NCBI RefSeq assembly: GCF_016591715.1
Contig: NZ_AP024109.1
Span: 5,022,001 to 5,086,000, forward strand
Reading direction: 5' to 3'
Origin: Mesorhizobium sp. J8
GTDB taxonomy: Bacteria > Pseudomonadota > Alphaproteobacteria > Rhizobiales > Rhizobiaceae
DNA: 64,000 nucleotides
Numbering within the stretch: the first letter of the stretch is position 1; each line of letters opens with the position of its first letter. The notes beneath the pieces were generated by a model. It was given only the letters and a program-made list of their open reading frames with translations, was not told the origin of the DNA and searched no databases. Made by a program: the position numbers and the translations under genes. Shown one piece after another: positions 47,403 through 55,714 of this stretch.

Positions 47403-47612
47403 ATGAAGACGATAGCGACTTACGATTCGGCTGCCGGCTCCTTCACGCTGGAGAAGGGCGTCTGGCGAGGAACGTTCCCGATTGCGGACCTGCCGAAGCG
47501 GCTGAATTTCTATCGCCAGCAGGCGGGACGATATCCTGCACAAGCCGCATCCTACGCAGAGGACGTGAAAGCCCTTGAAGCGCTCTTGACGCGATTGAGT
47601 ATGCGGCAATGA
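47403..47612 (+). CDS. Small hypothetical protein
   Basis: A 69-residue soluble protein, 'MKTIATYDSAAGSFTLEKGV' at the start, with a helical, Ala/Leu-rich second half. It is divergent from ku. No family was recognised. Its composition and codon use look like genuine coding sequence, unlike the surrounding spurious frames. Confidence 0.5.
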   Translation: MKTIATYDSAAGSFTLEKGVWRGTFPIADLPKRLNFYRQQAGRYPAQAASYAEDVKALEALLTRLSMRQ

Positions 47613-47644
47613 AAAAGCCCGCACCGGGGGGGAACGATGCGGGC
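47612..47644 (-). terminator. Intrinsic terminator (minus strand)
   Basis: GCCCGCA (47617-47623) pairs with TGCGGGC (47638-47644), followed on the minus strand by five T (47616-47612). It lies about 100 bases after the stop of the 47747-47917 gene. Confidence 0.65.
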
Positions 47645-47746
47645 TCGTGTCGGGGACATAACCAAACCCGACGCGACGCCGTGAAACACAGGGAGGGCAT
47701 GCGTCGCGGCTACCCAACATCGGCGTGATGAGAATGTTCCGTAGGC

Positions 47747-47917
47747 TCAATGCCTTCGCTTCAGGAAGCGCGCTTCACGCAGGAGCGATGCCCAGTCAGT
47801 GCCGATCATCTCGATAAGCTCACGGGCTTGGTCATCGGAAATCCCCGTCTCCTCAACCAACCGCCGAACCAACAGATCAACCAGACCTTTCTTGTCGTCG
47901 CCTGCTTCGCCACACAT
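47747..47917 (-). CDS. 56-residue protein with a UBA-like helical core
   Basis: Starts 'MCGEAGDDKKGLVDLLVRRL' and contains 'VEETGISDDQARELIEMIG' and 'DWASLLREARFLKRRH'. The pattern of short helices resembles small Rhizobiales proteins seen near stress genes; the fold similarity to UBA helices is only suggestive. It lies in a row of minus-strand units each closed by an intrinsic terminator. A weaker paralogue lies at 45735-45929. Confidence 0.6.
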   Translation of the reverse strand: MCGEAGDDKKGLVDLLVRRLVEETGISDDQARELIEMIGTDWASLLREARFLKRRH

Positions 47918-47993
47918 CGGAAAACTCCATGCATCGCGCCGAACTGGTTGTGAGCGGAAAGGTTTCGGACGCGGATCAGGCGTAGCAGAAACG

Positions 47994-48024
47994 AAAAATG
48001 CCCGCCGACCGAAGCCGGCGGGCC
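47994..48024 (-). terminator. Intrinsic terminator (minus strand)
   Basis: GCCCGCCG (48000-48007) pairs with CGGCGGGC (48016-48023), followed on the minus strand by A then TTTTT (47998-47994). No gene ends just upstream on that strand, so it terminates an unannotated transcript coming from about 48100 or is a stray element. Confidence 0.6.
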
Positions 48025-48280
48025 ATCTTCCCTCAAACTGCTTTTGCTACCCTTCCCGGATGGTCCGCCCGGACCCAGGAACCCCACACAAGTCATAATG
48101 CAGTTTTGACTAATGAGCTGTAGCTCGGAAGCAACAAGTGGGATTTCCCGGGTTGGCCAGCCAGAGGCGGCCTTGGGATTTCACAAAGCCCAGCTCGCGA
48201 ATGACAGAGGACGACGCGCACTAAGCCTGGCGGACGATCCACCGCGCGCACCTGTCAGGCTACAGCGTAAGGAGTAATAC

Positions 48281-48490
48281 CTAGCGGCCGAGCGGCAGTT
48301 TTGACACCGAGAGCAGTTCAGACTCGTCCCTGATCCCGGCCAAGTAATTGGCAAGGAGGCGAGATGCGAGGGCTTCGCGTCGCTCAGGCGACTGACTTTC
48401 ATTCTTCAATTTGTCGAACACGCGACCGAGCAGCGCAACTTCCGACGAACTGAAGATGCCTGCTTCTCTGGCTCTTGCAATAATTGGCAT
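48281..48490 (-). CDS. Small hypothetical protein (paralogue of 50759-50998 product)
   Basis: A 69-residue helical protein; 'GIFSSSEVALLGRVFDKL' matches 'GIFTPAELTLLQTVFDTL' of the protein at 50759-50998, so it is a small conserved family. No known domain. GAGGGG lies just upstream of the ATG. The candidate sRNA unit (48563-48637) lies immediately upstream on the same strand and might also be its leader. Confidence 0.6.
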   Translation of the reverse strand: MPIIARAREAGIFSSSEVALLGRVFDKLKNESQSPERREALASRLLANYLAGIRDESELLSVSKLPLGR

Positions 48491-48562
48491 GAGGCCCCTC
48501 CCCTAAACAGGTCGATCCCTCAAACGCCGCGAATCTGGCCTTCAACAAAGTTGGTTGTCAAC

Positions 48563-48637
48563 AAAAAAGCCCGCCGGCAGAGGCCGACGGGCTGGAGTAG
48601 CCTGGTGCGCAGGGTGGTAAAGTACGCGGCAGGCCGA
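48563..48637 (-). ncRNA. Candidate stress-induced small RNA
   Basis: An EcfG-type promoter (48668-48644) is followed within about 75 bases by a strong intrinsic terminator: GCCGACGGGC... stem (48583-48592 with 48569-48578, one mismatch) and six T (48568-48563, minus strand). No open frame of useful length lies between. The predicted RNA of about 75 nt has an unpaired C-rich part ('ACCACCCTG', 'CTACTCCAG') that could pair with ribosome sites. It would parallel EcfG-dependent sRNAs such as GsrN of Caulobacter in logic, not in sequence. Confidence 0.5.
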
Positions 48638-48643
48638 GCACCG

Positions 48644-48668
48644 AACAACAAAGCGCACGCGTTGTTCC
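48644..48668 (-). promoter_or_regulatory. Candidate EcfG-type promoter of the small RNA
   Basis: Minus strand GGAAC (48668-48664), a 16-base spacer, TGTT (48647-48644). The -10 deviates by one base, exactly as at ku. The region 48669-48860 holds no gene. Confidence 0.5.
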
Positions 48669-48860
48669 CCGAAAATCTAAATCCACATCCTCAGTCGCAT
48701 TACTCCCGAGACAAAGGTCTTGCCCGGCAACTCATAGGTCTGGACCGAGCAACATCTTCCTGTTCATTTGCTTATGGTTGCGAGCATAGTCCCTTCGTCG
48801 TCAGTGCGCGGATGCCCACCGTCACCTGCGGGGGCATTCGCATTAGTCTGTGGGTGCTCG

Positions 48861-49082
48861 ATGCCGATCCCTGAATGCCTCAATGACGAATCCCTCAGTT
48901 ATGACTGTCCAAAATGCCGGCACCGGATTATCCGGAAGGGCTCCTGGTTTAAGGTGATCTCCGCTTTCGCATGCCCGAACTGCAAGGCGGCGCTTCGGCT
49001 TGGCTATCCTGAAAAGTTAAGCCTTTTCGCTGCTCACAGGGGTACAGGCGGCAGGGGACGAACCGACCGAACTAGTCGGTGA
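48861..49082 (+). CDS. Small double-CxxC zinc-ribbon protein
   Basis: A 73-residue protein. 'YDCPKCRHRIIRKGSWF' and 'FACPNCKAALRLGYPEKL' give two CxxC knuckles 20 residues apart, a complete zinc ribbon. ATG 48861 starts the conserved part 'MPIPECLNDESLSYDC'. Its function is unknown. It is the last well-preserved gene before the degraded 49-51.9 kb region. Confidence 0.65.
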   Translation: MPIPECLNDESLSYDCPKCRHRIIRKGSWFKVISAFACPNCKAALRLGYPEKLSLFAAHRGTGGRGRTDRTSR

Positions 49083-50758
49083 CGCCGACGGCGCCGATGA
49101 CTGCGATCAGTCATCCGGGCTGTCCTCGTCCCGGCTAGCTCAGTTCGGGCGACGAGCGGCGCTTGCCTTGGTGTGCCGGTCGCATTCGGCCGGCGTAGCG
49201 AGACTTATTGCGCAGCCTGTCGCCATCGTCCTGTCGACCCTGTACGTCCGCCAGGCTATCACCGAAGGCCGGACGCGGGGCTGGAACACCGTTGACGCCG
49301 GAAGTCGCACACGCCCCTGCGCCGATGCCTGCCCGATTTCCCCGCGCCGTGGAAAGACATAGTCGACGCTGGCCGGCAATTGATCGCCTTCACGGTGTCC
49401 CGGGCCTGGCGGTGGCAGGTTTCGAAGAGCTCGTCGCTCGAAGTGCCCCCTCACCGAAGGCGTCGCCTGGCCCTTGCCCTTCCGATAGGCGTCATACCAG
49501 CTGCGTCGCTCCTTCACGGTGATAGCGCCCGGATCGGTCGGAACATGCTGTAGCGGCCCTCATGCGCGAGCAAGCGGGCGAGCGATTCCTGCTCGCGATA
49601 TGCGGTCACCGAATTTTCCGTTCGATCGGGAACTTTCCGGCTCGTCGGCGGTTGATGGCCGCGGCGCGGGATTTCAGATTTGGATTGCTTCAGCAAGCTG
49701 GAAGGGTTGATCGACGGCGGCGACACCAACCTGGTCGCGGAGTCGCGCGCGCTGCTTGCTCAAATCAAAGGCAAGTCGCACGAACTGGCTCAAGCCGTGG
49801 ATGAATTCCTGCTTGACGTGATGACCCTTGAATTCCTGCTCGAATCCGAACGGGAGGCATTCCACAGTTCGGCCCGAAGACTGGCACGCATGCGCCTGAC
49901 GATGGTGAAACTGCTCTCGAACTAGCGGTTCCCCCCGGCCGAGCCTTGCGGGTTGCCCAGCGAGATCTGCGCGGTCGCTGCCTCGGTCGAGCGTGTCGAT
50001 GATCGGGGCGATGGTATAACTGCCGCCAACGCATCAGCGGAGGCCGATCGCCTCCGTTCCTTCGGACCCGGCGATCGGCGCGCCTCCGATGGTGACCGAG
50101 CCGGAGCCCCTGCTGCGCCCCGTCGACACGATCGGAATCGGCGCGGGTCTCCGCCGCCGTCTCGTCCGCCTCCATCAAGCGCAGCACGTCTTCCGGCTCG
50201 ACATCGCCCGTCTCGACCTCCTCGATAACCTGCTTGGTCCTATGCAAGTCGCACCGGCGGGCCCAGTCGGTCACAGGCGTCAGGCCGCTCGCCGAAATCA
50301 CCATGCCGCGGGTGACACGAACCGTTGGCAACGGCTGTCCCGAGACAGAAACGCCGGCGTTGCGCGGCACGGAACCCGCCTGCCGGTCCTTGATGGCGAA
50401 GGCCGCGCCATGCCCGCGCGCCAGCCGGTCGGCGAAGGCGAACAAGGAGCTGTCCGTCGTGAGAGAGGTCCCGGTTGAGGGCATAGGTCTTGGCGACCAT
50501 GCCGACATGGACCTTGCGAAACTGTCGCGCCGGAAAGCCGGGGACATTGTCATGCCTTCCGGCTCGACGGTGACAGTTTCCGGCTCGTACTAATTTTTGT
50601 AATGGCGCGTGGTTTTCTAACTTCCCTCTTCGACTACGAACGGGTCGCAACGCTTCGTCCTGGGGTATACGTTGACAAAGTCGTCCGCACCCAGCCGAGG
50701 CACACGGACGCTTGGGAGAGTAGATCACGCTTCCGCCCGTATGAGGGAGGGAAGCTGC
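49083..50758. other. Degraded region, no confident gene
   Basis: About 1.7 kb. Fragments of protein-like sequence appear in changing frames, for example minus-strand 'VTAYREQESLARLLAHEGRY' (about 49600) and 'HRTKQVIEEVETGDVEPEDV' (about 50200). A plus-strand TTG frame at 49680-49925 (81 residues, helical) is the best single candidate but lacks a ribosome site. The pattern fits decayed mobile or plasmid DNA next to the trb cluster. No integrase, transposase or direct repeat was identified. Confidence 0.5.
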
Positions 50759-50998
50759 GTGGTTTTCACACGATACAGCGGCATTTTCACGCCAGCCGAA
50801 CTGACGCTTCTCCAAACCGTCTTTGATACGCTCTGCAAAGAGCGGCGTCTGGCCCTTAAAGACAAAGATCAGAGAGACGATCTCGCACGCGAGGTCATCC
50901 AAAGGTTCGAGAGCGGCTACTCCAACGAAGACGACCTGTTGCAATCGCTCTCAAAGCGTCGAAGAACCAATGTGCAAAGCAGCGCCGCAAACCCTTGA
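50759..50998 (+). CDS. Small hypothetical protein (paralogue of 48281-48490 product)
   Basis: A 79-residue protein; 'GIFTPAELTLLQTVFDTL' and 'EDDLLQSLSKRR' align with 'GIFSSSEVALLGRVFDKL' and 'ESELLSVSKLP' of the protein at 48281-48490. The GTG at 50759 has GGAGGG 7 bases upstream; an ATG at 50741 is the alternative. Helical, soluble, no known domain. It stands alone in the degraded region. Confidence 0.6.
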   Translation: MVFTRYSGIFTPAELTLLQTVFDTLCKERRLALKDKDQRDDLAREVIQRFESGYSNEDDLLQSLSKRRRTNVQSSAANP

Positions 50999-51077
50999 GC
51001 CTGGCGTCACGCGAGCAGCAAGAACAGCGAGGTGAAAATCGCTGAGTGTCTGATGGCCAAGCACGTCAATGACACAC

Positions 51078-51333
51078 CTAAGCCCGGGGCTCCTCGCAAT
51101 CCTTAATCCATTCCCGCCAGTGGGTGGGCCGGATATTGACGGGGATGCCGGTGATTGCGTCTTTCCAGCCGGTTACGGTCCGCAGGCAAGGGAAGACGAG
51201 AGGGGTGCTCGCCTTCTTCGTCGATAACGGCCAGCTGCAGCACACGAGAGAATGGCACGGTAAGGATCGTCTCCCACACGAGCGCACAATGCCATCGTCG
51301 TCCGAAACCGGCTTTGATTTTGGTCAGTTTCAC
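51078..51333 (-). pseudogene. Small hypothetical gene with a one-base insertion
   Basis: From ATG 51333 the frame reads 'CALVWETILTVPFSRVLQLA' and 'VIDEEGEHP'; one extra base near 51200 then shifts it, and the other frame continues 'LVFPCLRTVTGWKDAITGIP' and 'VNIRPTHWREWIKDCEE' to a stop at 51078. The two halves join into a coherent protein of about 85 residues of a hypothetical family. Probably inactive, or affected by a sequencing error. Confidence 0.6.
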
Positions 51334-51879
51334 AGAAAAGCAAGAGCGTTTCCAACAATCGGACTATCCGAGCAGCGAATACGCCAAGGCGAAAAAGCCT
51401 GATGCCGCCGGCGCATGGGTTCTGCATCTCGACCGTGATGCCGACGACCTGACCGACGCCGTTGCAATCGAGGAACGTGTGCTCGTCCTTGACTGACTGC
51501 TCCACGCAGAAGCCGGACAGGCTACACTTCGCCGGGCACAGTCATGGGTGGTCTTGCGCGCATGCGTGTCGATCAGGAGAGGTCGCACGTGACCAGACCG
51601 ACCTCCATGAGCATGCGCGGCCCTGCGACGTCGATCGCCGCCCCGCGCGCGTCGGCCTGCACCTGCTTGCCGGTCGTCCTGCCACCGTGCGAGCCGACGG
51701 GGCGCATCAGGTCGACCTTGGCGGAATAGAGGAACCCGCTGACGCCGGCGATGAAGGCCGCCGCGACGCCTTTGCCGAACGATGATCCGGCCCGTGCGAC
51801 GCCAGAAGCGAATGTCGGGGCGGCGTTCAGTGAGGAATTTCTCCAAGCCTTCAAGGCCGTTGAGCAGGACGGCCCGAGG
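51334..51879. other. Degraded region, no confident gene
   Basis: About 550 bases. A minus-strand fragment near 51700-51800 encodes 'FGKGVAAAFIAGVSGFLYSA' then 'KVDLMRPVGSHGGRTTGKQV', which looks like remnant coding sequence, but no intact frame or family can be assigned. Confidence 0.4.
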
Positions 51880-52824
51880 TCAGGATTCGGCCTGCGTCCC
51901 AAGCTTTTGCGGACGAACGCGGATGATCGTCTTGCCGGTGTGCCGCTCCCTTGCGTTGAAGGTTGCAACGGCCTCCTCCAGGGCCGAAACCTTGCCGATA
52001 TTCGTCCGCAGACGTCCGCCCCGCACTCGCTGGACGATCTCATCCAGCTGGACACGATCGGCCTCGACGACGAAGTCGATCGTCAGGCCGTCGGCGGGTC
52101 GAACGTCCGTCGGTCCGACGACTGTCACCAGCGTTCCTCCGGCCCGGATCAGCGCCGCGGACCGCTTCTGAATGTCGCCGCCGATGACATCGAATACCAG
52201 GTCGACGCAGCCGATATCCTCCAGAGTGTCGTTCCCGAGGTCGACGAATTCATTCGCACCGAAGTCGAGCGCCTTCTGGCGGTCGGCGGCGCGTCCGGTG
52301 CCGATGACATAGGCACCGGCTTCCCGCGCAAGCTGCGTCACCACCGAGCCGACGGCGCCCGCTGCGCCATGCGCGAGCACGGACTGTCCTGCCTGAAGGC
52401 GGCCATGCTGGAATAGGCCCTGCCATGCGGTGAGGCCCGAGATCGGCAGGCTCGCGCCCACGGCGAAGTCGACATCGCCCGGCAATGGCGCGAGATTGCG
52501 GGCTTCCATGGCGACGTACTCGGCAAGCGTGCCGTCGCGATGCCAGTCCGACAGGCCGAACACCCGCTGACCGATCGACAGCCCCGTGGTGCCGTAGCCC
52601 AGCGCGGTGACCACGCCTGCCAGTTCATGGCCAAGGATCGATGGCGTCCGGTCGCGAAAGGCCCGATCCGCCCAAGTCGAAGGCCATTCCAGTTCGGTGT
52701 TGACGAATCCCGCCGCATGAACCTGAACGACGACGTCGTTTATCGCTGCCCGTGGTTCGGGCCGCTCCAAAAGCTTCATTCCGGCCGTTCCCGCAGTCTG
52801 GTCCGTTACAACGATTGCTTTCAT
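51880..52824 (-). CDS. NADP-dependent quinone-oxidoreductase-like MDR protein
   Basis: A 314-residue medium-chain dehydrogenase/reductase without zinc ligands. The N-terminal GroES-like part has 'GHELAGVVTALGYGTTGLSI' and 'GQRVFGL'; the Rossmann part has 'VLAHGAAGAVGSVVTQLARE' (about 150) for NADPH. It closely follows the family that reduces quinones or enones. Intact and with normal composition between two degraded stretches, it could be a cargo gene of the mobile region. Confidence 0.88.
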   Translation of the reverse strand: MKAIVVTDQTAGTAGMKLLERPEPRAAINDVVVQVHAAGFVNTELEWPSTWADRAFRDRTPSILGHELAGVVTALGYGTTGLSIGQRVFGLSDWHRDGTLAEYVAMEARNLAPLPGDVDFAVGASLPISGLTAWQGLFQHGRLQAGQSVLAHGAAGAVGSVVTQLAREAGAYVIGTGRAADRQKALDFGANEFVDLGNDTLEDIGCVDLVFDVIGGDIQKRSAALIRAGGTLVTVVGPTDVRPADGLTIDFVVEADRVQLDEIVQRVRGGRLRTNIGKVSALEEAVATFNARERHTGKTIIRVRPQKLGTQAES

Positions 52825-53299
52825 GGGATTTGTCTCCTCGGATATTTGTGGGTCCAGCTGAATAGCGGGCGTGCTTTTTCGGTTTTCAGGCAGTGGCTGT
52901 AGCCTCGGCGCCTTCCGCTCTGGGCTTCACGTCGAATGTCCGCTCGACGGCGGCGGGCGCTCCATCGTCAGACTCTTTCATGCAGCTCACCTGTCGGTGA
53001 GACGGCAACCGACAGCCATGTCCTAGCTTCATCGCAGAGCTTGACCTGCTGCGGGCGCCGAATATAGCGCCACTTCTCCAACTTCTCTGGTTCCACCCAC
53101 ACAGCCGAAAACCGCCGGCGTTCCCCCTGCCGACCGGCCTCGGTTTATCGTGCGACCACGCGCAGGATCTCATCGATCCGGGCCTTGAGCACCGAGGGAA
53201 CGAGCCGTTCGAGCCCCGTTTTGGGCCGTAGCCATCGACAAGAGAGCATCCTGTCGAAGTTTCGGCCAAAGGCGCTCGACGGCCATAGGAAAGCTAGGT
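52825..53299. other. Intergenic, possible coding remnants
   Basis: About 475 bases between the MDR gene and the trb operon end. A minus-strand fragment (about 53150-53290) reads 'LVPSVLKARIDEILRVVAR' before a stop, resembling the end of a soluble protein, but no complete gene is present. Confidence 0.4.
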
Positions 53300-53521
53300 T
53301 CAAGCCTGCTCCTTCTTTGCTTTCGCGAAGCCGCGGTCGGTTGCGATGAACCGTTCAAGCATCGGTGCGATCAAGCGCGATGGATCGGCAGAAGGCCGCC
53401 CGGTCTCGCGCCCGAGGATCTCTGCGTATTTCACCAGATCGCGATGCAGGGGCGCCGGCAGTTCCACCGTAATCTTCACTGGCTTGTCGTCGGCAATCGT
53501 TGCGAGCTTCAACTTGGCCAT
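53300..53521 (-). CDS. DUF2274 protein, last gene of the trb operon
   Basis: A 73-residue protein with a ribbon-helix-helix-like pattern: 'DKPVKITVELPAPLHRDLVK' followed by 'RLIAPMLERFIATDRGFAKA'. DUF2274 proteins characteristically follow trbI in Tn4371-like elements and Rhizobiales conjugation clusters; a regulatory DNA-binding role is plausible. The ATG at 53521 follows the trbI stop directly. Confidence 0.88.
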   Translation of the reverse strand: MAKLKLATIADDKPVKITVELPAPLHRDLVKYAEILGRETGRPSADPSRLIAPMLERFIATDRGFAKAKKEQA

Positions 53522-53522
53522 G

Positions 53523-54659
53523 TCAACCTCCGTATGGTTCAAGGGCAAGGTCGCGGGTGACGAGGACGCGAACGGGAAACCCGGGCCGGATCGTGAGCGT
53601 CGGCGCGACAGCGAGTTGGCGCTGAACGACCTGTTGGCCTACCTGGCTGACGCTATCGGAGGCACCGCCTCGCAGGGCACGCACGATATCGCTGTCCCGA
53701 TCGGAAGAACCGGCCTGCGCGCCAACGCTCAGAACGGTCGACAACGCCGCGGCCTTGAAGAGCTCGCCCCAGTGATAGTCGACGGCATCCTCCAGGCCGG
53801 CATAGCCCTGAGGGTCCGCGCCAGGCTGCCGCTCCAGCACGATGGAGCGTCCGTCGGGAAAGATCAGCCTGTTCCAGACAAGCAGCACGCGGCGCTGCCC
53901 GGAACCAATCCCGCTATCGTATTGCCCAACAATGCGAGTGCCTTGCGGGATGAGCAGCGAGCGGCCGGTGGGACTGTCATAGACATTTTCGGTCACCTGA
54001 GCGCTGATCTGCCCGGGAAGGTCCGACCGGATGCCCGTAATGAGCGCGGCTGGGATCACGGCACCGGCTTGCAGCACATAGGGCGACACAGGAGGCGTGA
54101 CGTGATCCGGGGCCACCGTCCGCCGGTCAGCGGCGGCGGACAGGAAGGAAAGCTGGCGATCCTGCGCATTTGGCGCAGCGTTCTGACTGGCGAGATCGGC
54201 AATAGCAGGGGCGGACGCTTCGGCGGTCCTGGGATCTCGTGGCGCTGTCTGGAAGAAGACACGCGAGGTTCTGGCCGCTTCCTCTTCGGCTCGCCGGCGC
54301 TGCTCGGCTTCGTCAATCGAGGGGCTTGGGATTGAGGGGGGCACGATGGCCTGCCCCTTGTTTTGAGCATCGAGGATCGGCCTGCCGAGATCGCCGGGCA
54401 GCGGCGGCCCAAGGATCGGGCCGGCGTAGTCGCGCGGCAGTCTTGCCAGTCCGTCGGCCGGCGGCCGATTGGAGGTGGGGTAGAGCTCCTCGCCCTGCTT
54501 GAACGTGTTGGCGTCCTGCAGAGCGTAAATCAGCGCGCCGCCTATACCGAGCGAGGCGACGAAGCCTATACCCGCGAGCATTTTGCGCGACAGACGCGTC
54601 ACACGCGGCGGTTCGGGGCGAAGCCGCATGCGTTCGACGGCCATATTCCTCTCGTTCAT
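53523..54659 (-). CDS. trbI: Conjugal transfer protein TrbI (VirB10-like)
   Basis: A 378-residue protein with a short cytoplasmic N-terminus, one membrane helix (about 28-47), a Pro/Ala-rich periplasmic spacer (about 60-180), and a C-terminal beta-barrel with 'VTENVYDSPTGRSLLIPQGT' and 'GAGLEDAVDYHWGELFKAA'-like segments typical of TrbI/VirB10. It spans the envelope and links the inner-membrane ATPases with the outer-membrane pore. The start overlaps the trbG stop. Confidence 0.94.
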   Translation of the reverse strand: MNERNMAVERMRLRPEPPRVTRLSRKMLAGIGFVASLGIGGALIYALQDANTFKQGEELYPTSNRPPADGLARLPRDYAGPILGPPLPGDLGRPILDAQNKGQAIVPPSIPSPSIDEAEQRRRAEEEAARTSRVFFQTAPRDPRTAEASAPAIADLASQNAAPNAQDRQLSFLSAAADRRTVAPDHVTPPVSPYVLQAGAVIPAALITGIRSDLPGQISAQVTENVYDSPTGRSLLIPQGTRIVGQYDSGIGSGQRRVLLVWNRLIFPDGRSIVLERQPGADPQGYAGLEDAVDYHWGELFKAAALSTVLSVGAQAGSSDRDSDIVRALRGGASDSVSQVGQQVVQRQLAVAPTLTIRPGFPVRVLVTRDLALEPYGG

Positions 54660-55714
54660 GGCTGCGGCACTCCCCTGCGTATTGCGTTCGGCAGCGTCGA
54701 CGCGGCGCGATCGCTTGGGCCTCGCCCCACCCCATCGGTTCTTCTGTCGATGCGCACGATCCTGACCGTCTGCTGCCGCTTGCCGGCGCCAAGACGCAGT
54801 TCGGCCGCGCCAAAAAGACGGTCGACGATGAGGATATTTTGATGGACGCGGCTGTTGGTGATTTCAGCCTCGCCGTCCGGGCCGATGACGAAAATCGGTG
54901 GCATCTCGCCTTGCACGATGCCGCGCGGAAACTCGACGTAAACCCGGCGGCCATCGTCGTAGGCGCTCACCGGCTTCCAGGGAGGGCTGTCGCCGGCGAT
55001 GCCGTAGCGATAGTTTCGCGCCGTAAGCTGCGGTATGACCGGCATCGTGGCGATCGTCTGCAGCAGGCCCGATTTCGGAGCTGGATAGGACCAGGCAACG
55101 GCGGGCATGTAGGGCTTCGCGCCTGAGCGTAGCTCAAGCATATAGCTGCGCCGGTCGGTGGCGATGATGAGGTTCGTCGTGATGTCCGAACGCGAGGGTT
55201 TCACCAGGACGTGGACGCGTCGGGCGATGCCGGACCCGCTTTCGGTGTCGCCTATGATCCAGCGCGCGGTGTCACCGGCCGCGATCGGGCCGGCTCCGGT
55301 CAGGCTCTCGCCAGGCTCTAGCGCGATGTCCGTAATCTGGCCAGGTGAGGCGTAGACCTGATAGAGCGCTCCCTCGCTCCACGGGTAGATCTGAATCGCG
55401 TTGTAGTAGCCTTCGCGGCGCGGTTCGACCCGCGCCGCGGCGTTTGCGTTCTCGATACGGGCTGCCGGCGTTTGCCCGACGGCGCCGCCCTGCGCGGGCG
55501 CCCAGCCTGGTGGCACGCGAAGAGGCTTCGGCCTTTGCTCGGTCGAGGCGGCCGGAGCCGGCGGCAAGGGGGGAACATAGGTATCGTAGCTGATCGTCGG
55601 CGGCTTCATCGCGGGCGTGGCGCAACCCGCAAGCAGCGTCGTCGCCGAGACCAGCACCGACAGCAGATATCTCGACAAATTCGTGCCGGCAACAAGACGC
55701 GATGTCGGGCTCAT
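54656..55714 (-). CDS. trbG: Conjugal transfer protein TrbG (VirB9-like)
   Basis: A 352-residue outer-membrane-associated lipoprotein: lipobox 'LLAGC' (about 27-31), a proline-rich stretch (about 45-75) and the VirB9/CagX domain with 'IIATDRRSYMLELRSG' (about 183) and 'NYRYGIAGDSPPWKPVSAYD'. It forms the outer-membrane core complex with TrbI. It overlaps trbF and trbI by 4 bases each. Confidence 0.93.
   Translation of the reverse strand: MSPTSRLVAGTNLSRYLLSVLVSATTLLAGCATPAMKPPTISYDTYVPPLPPAPAASTEQRPKPLRVPPGWAPAQGGAVGQTPAARIENANAAARVEPRREGYYNAIQIYPWSEGALYQVYASPGQITDIALEPGESLTGAGPIAAGDTARWIIGDTESGSGIARRVHVLVKPSRSDITTNLIIATDRRSYMLELRSGAKPYMPAVAWSYPAPKSGLLQTIATMPVIPQLTARNYRYGIAGDSPPWKPVSAYDDGRRVYVEFPRGIVQGEMPPIFVIGPDGEAEITNSRVHQNILIVDRLFGAAELRLGAGKRQQTVRIVRIDRRTDGVGRGPSDRAASTLPNAIRRGVPQP

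Noticed and set aside
49130..49160. tRNA-like string 'GGCTAGCTCAGTTCGG'
   Set aside because: Resembles a D-arm, but no acceptor, anticodon or T-arm can be folded around it on either strand.
49765..50553. 262-codon minus-strand frame in the degraded region
   Set aside because: Only short parts look like protein, in more than one frame; the composition turns Arg-rich after about residue 150. It is reported as degraded sequence instead of a gene.
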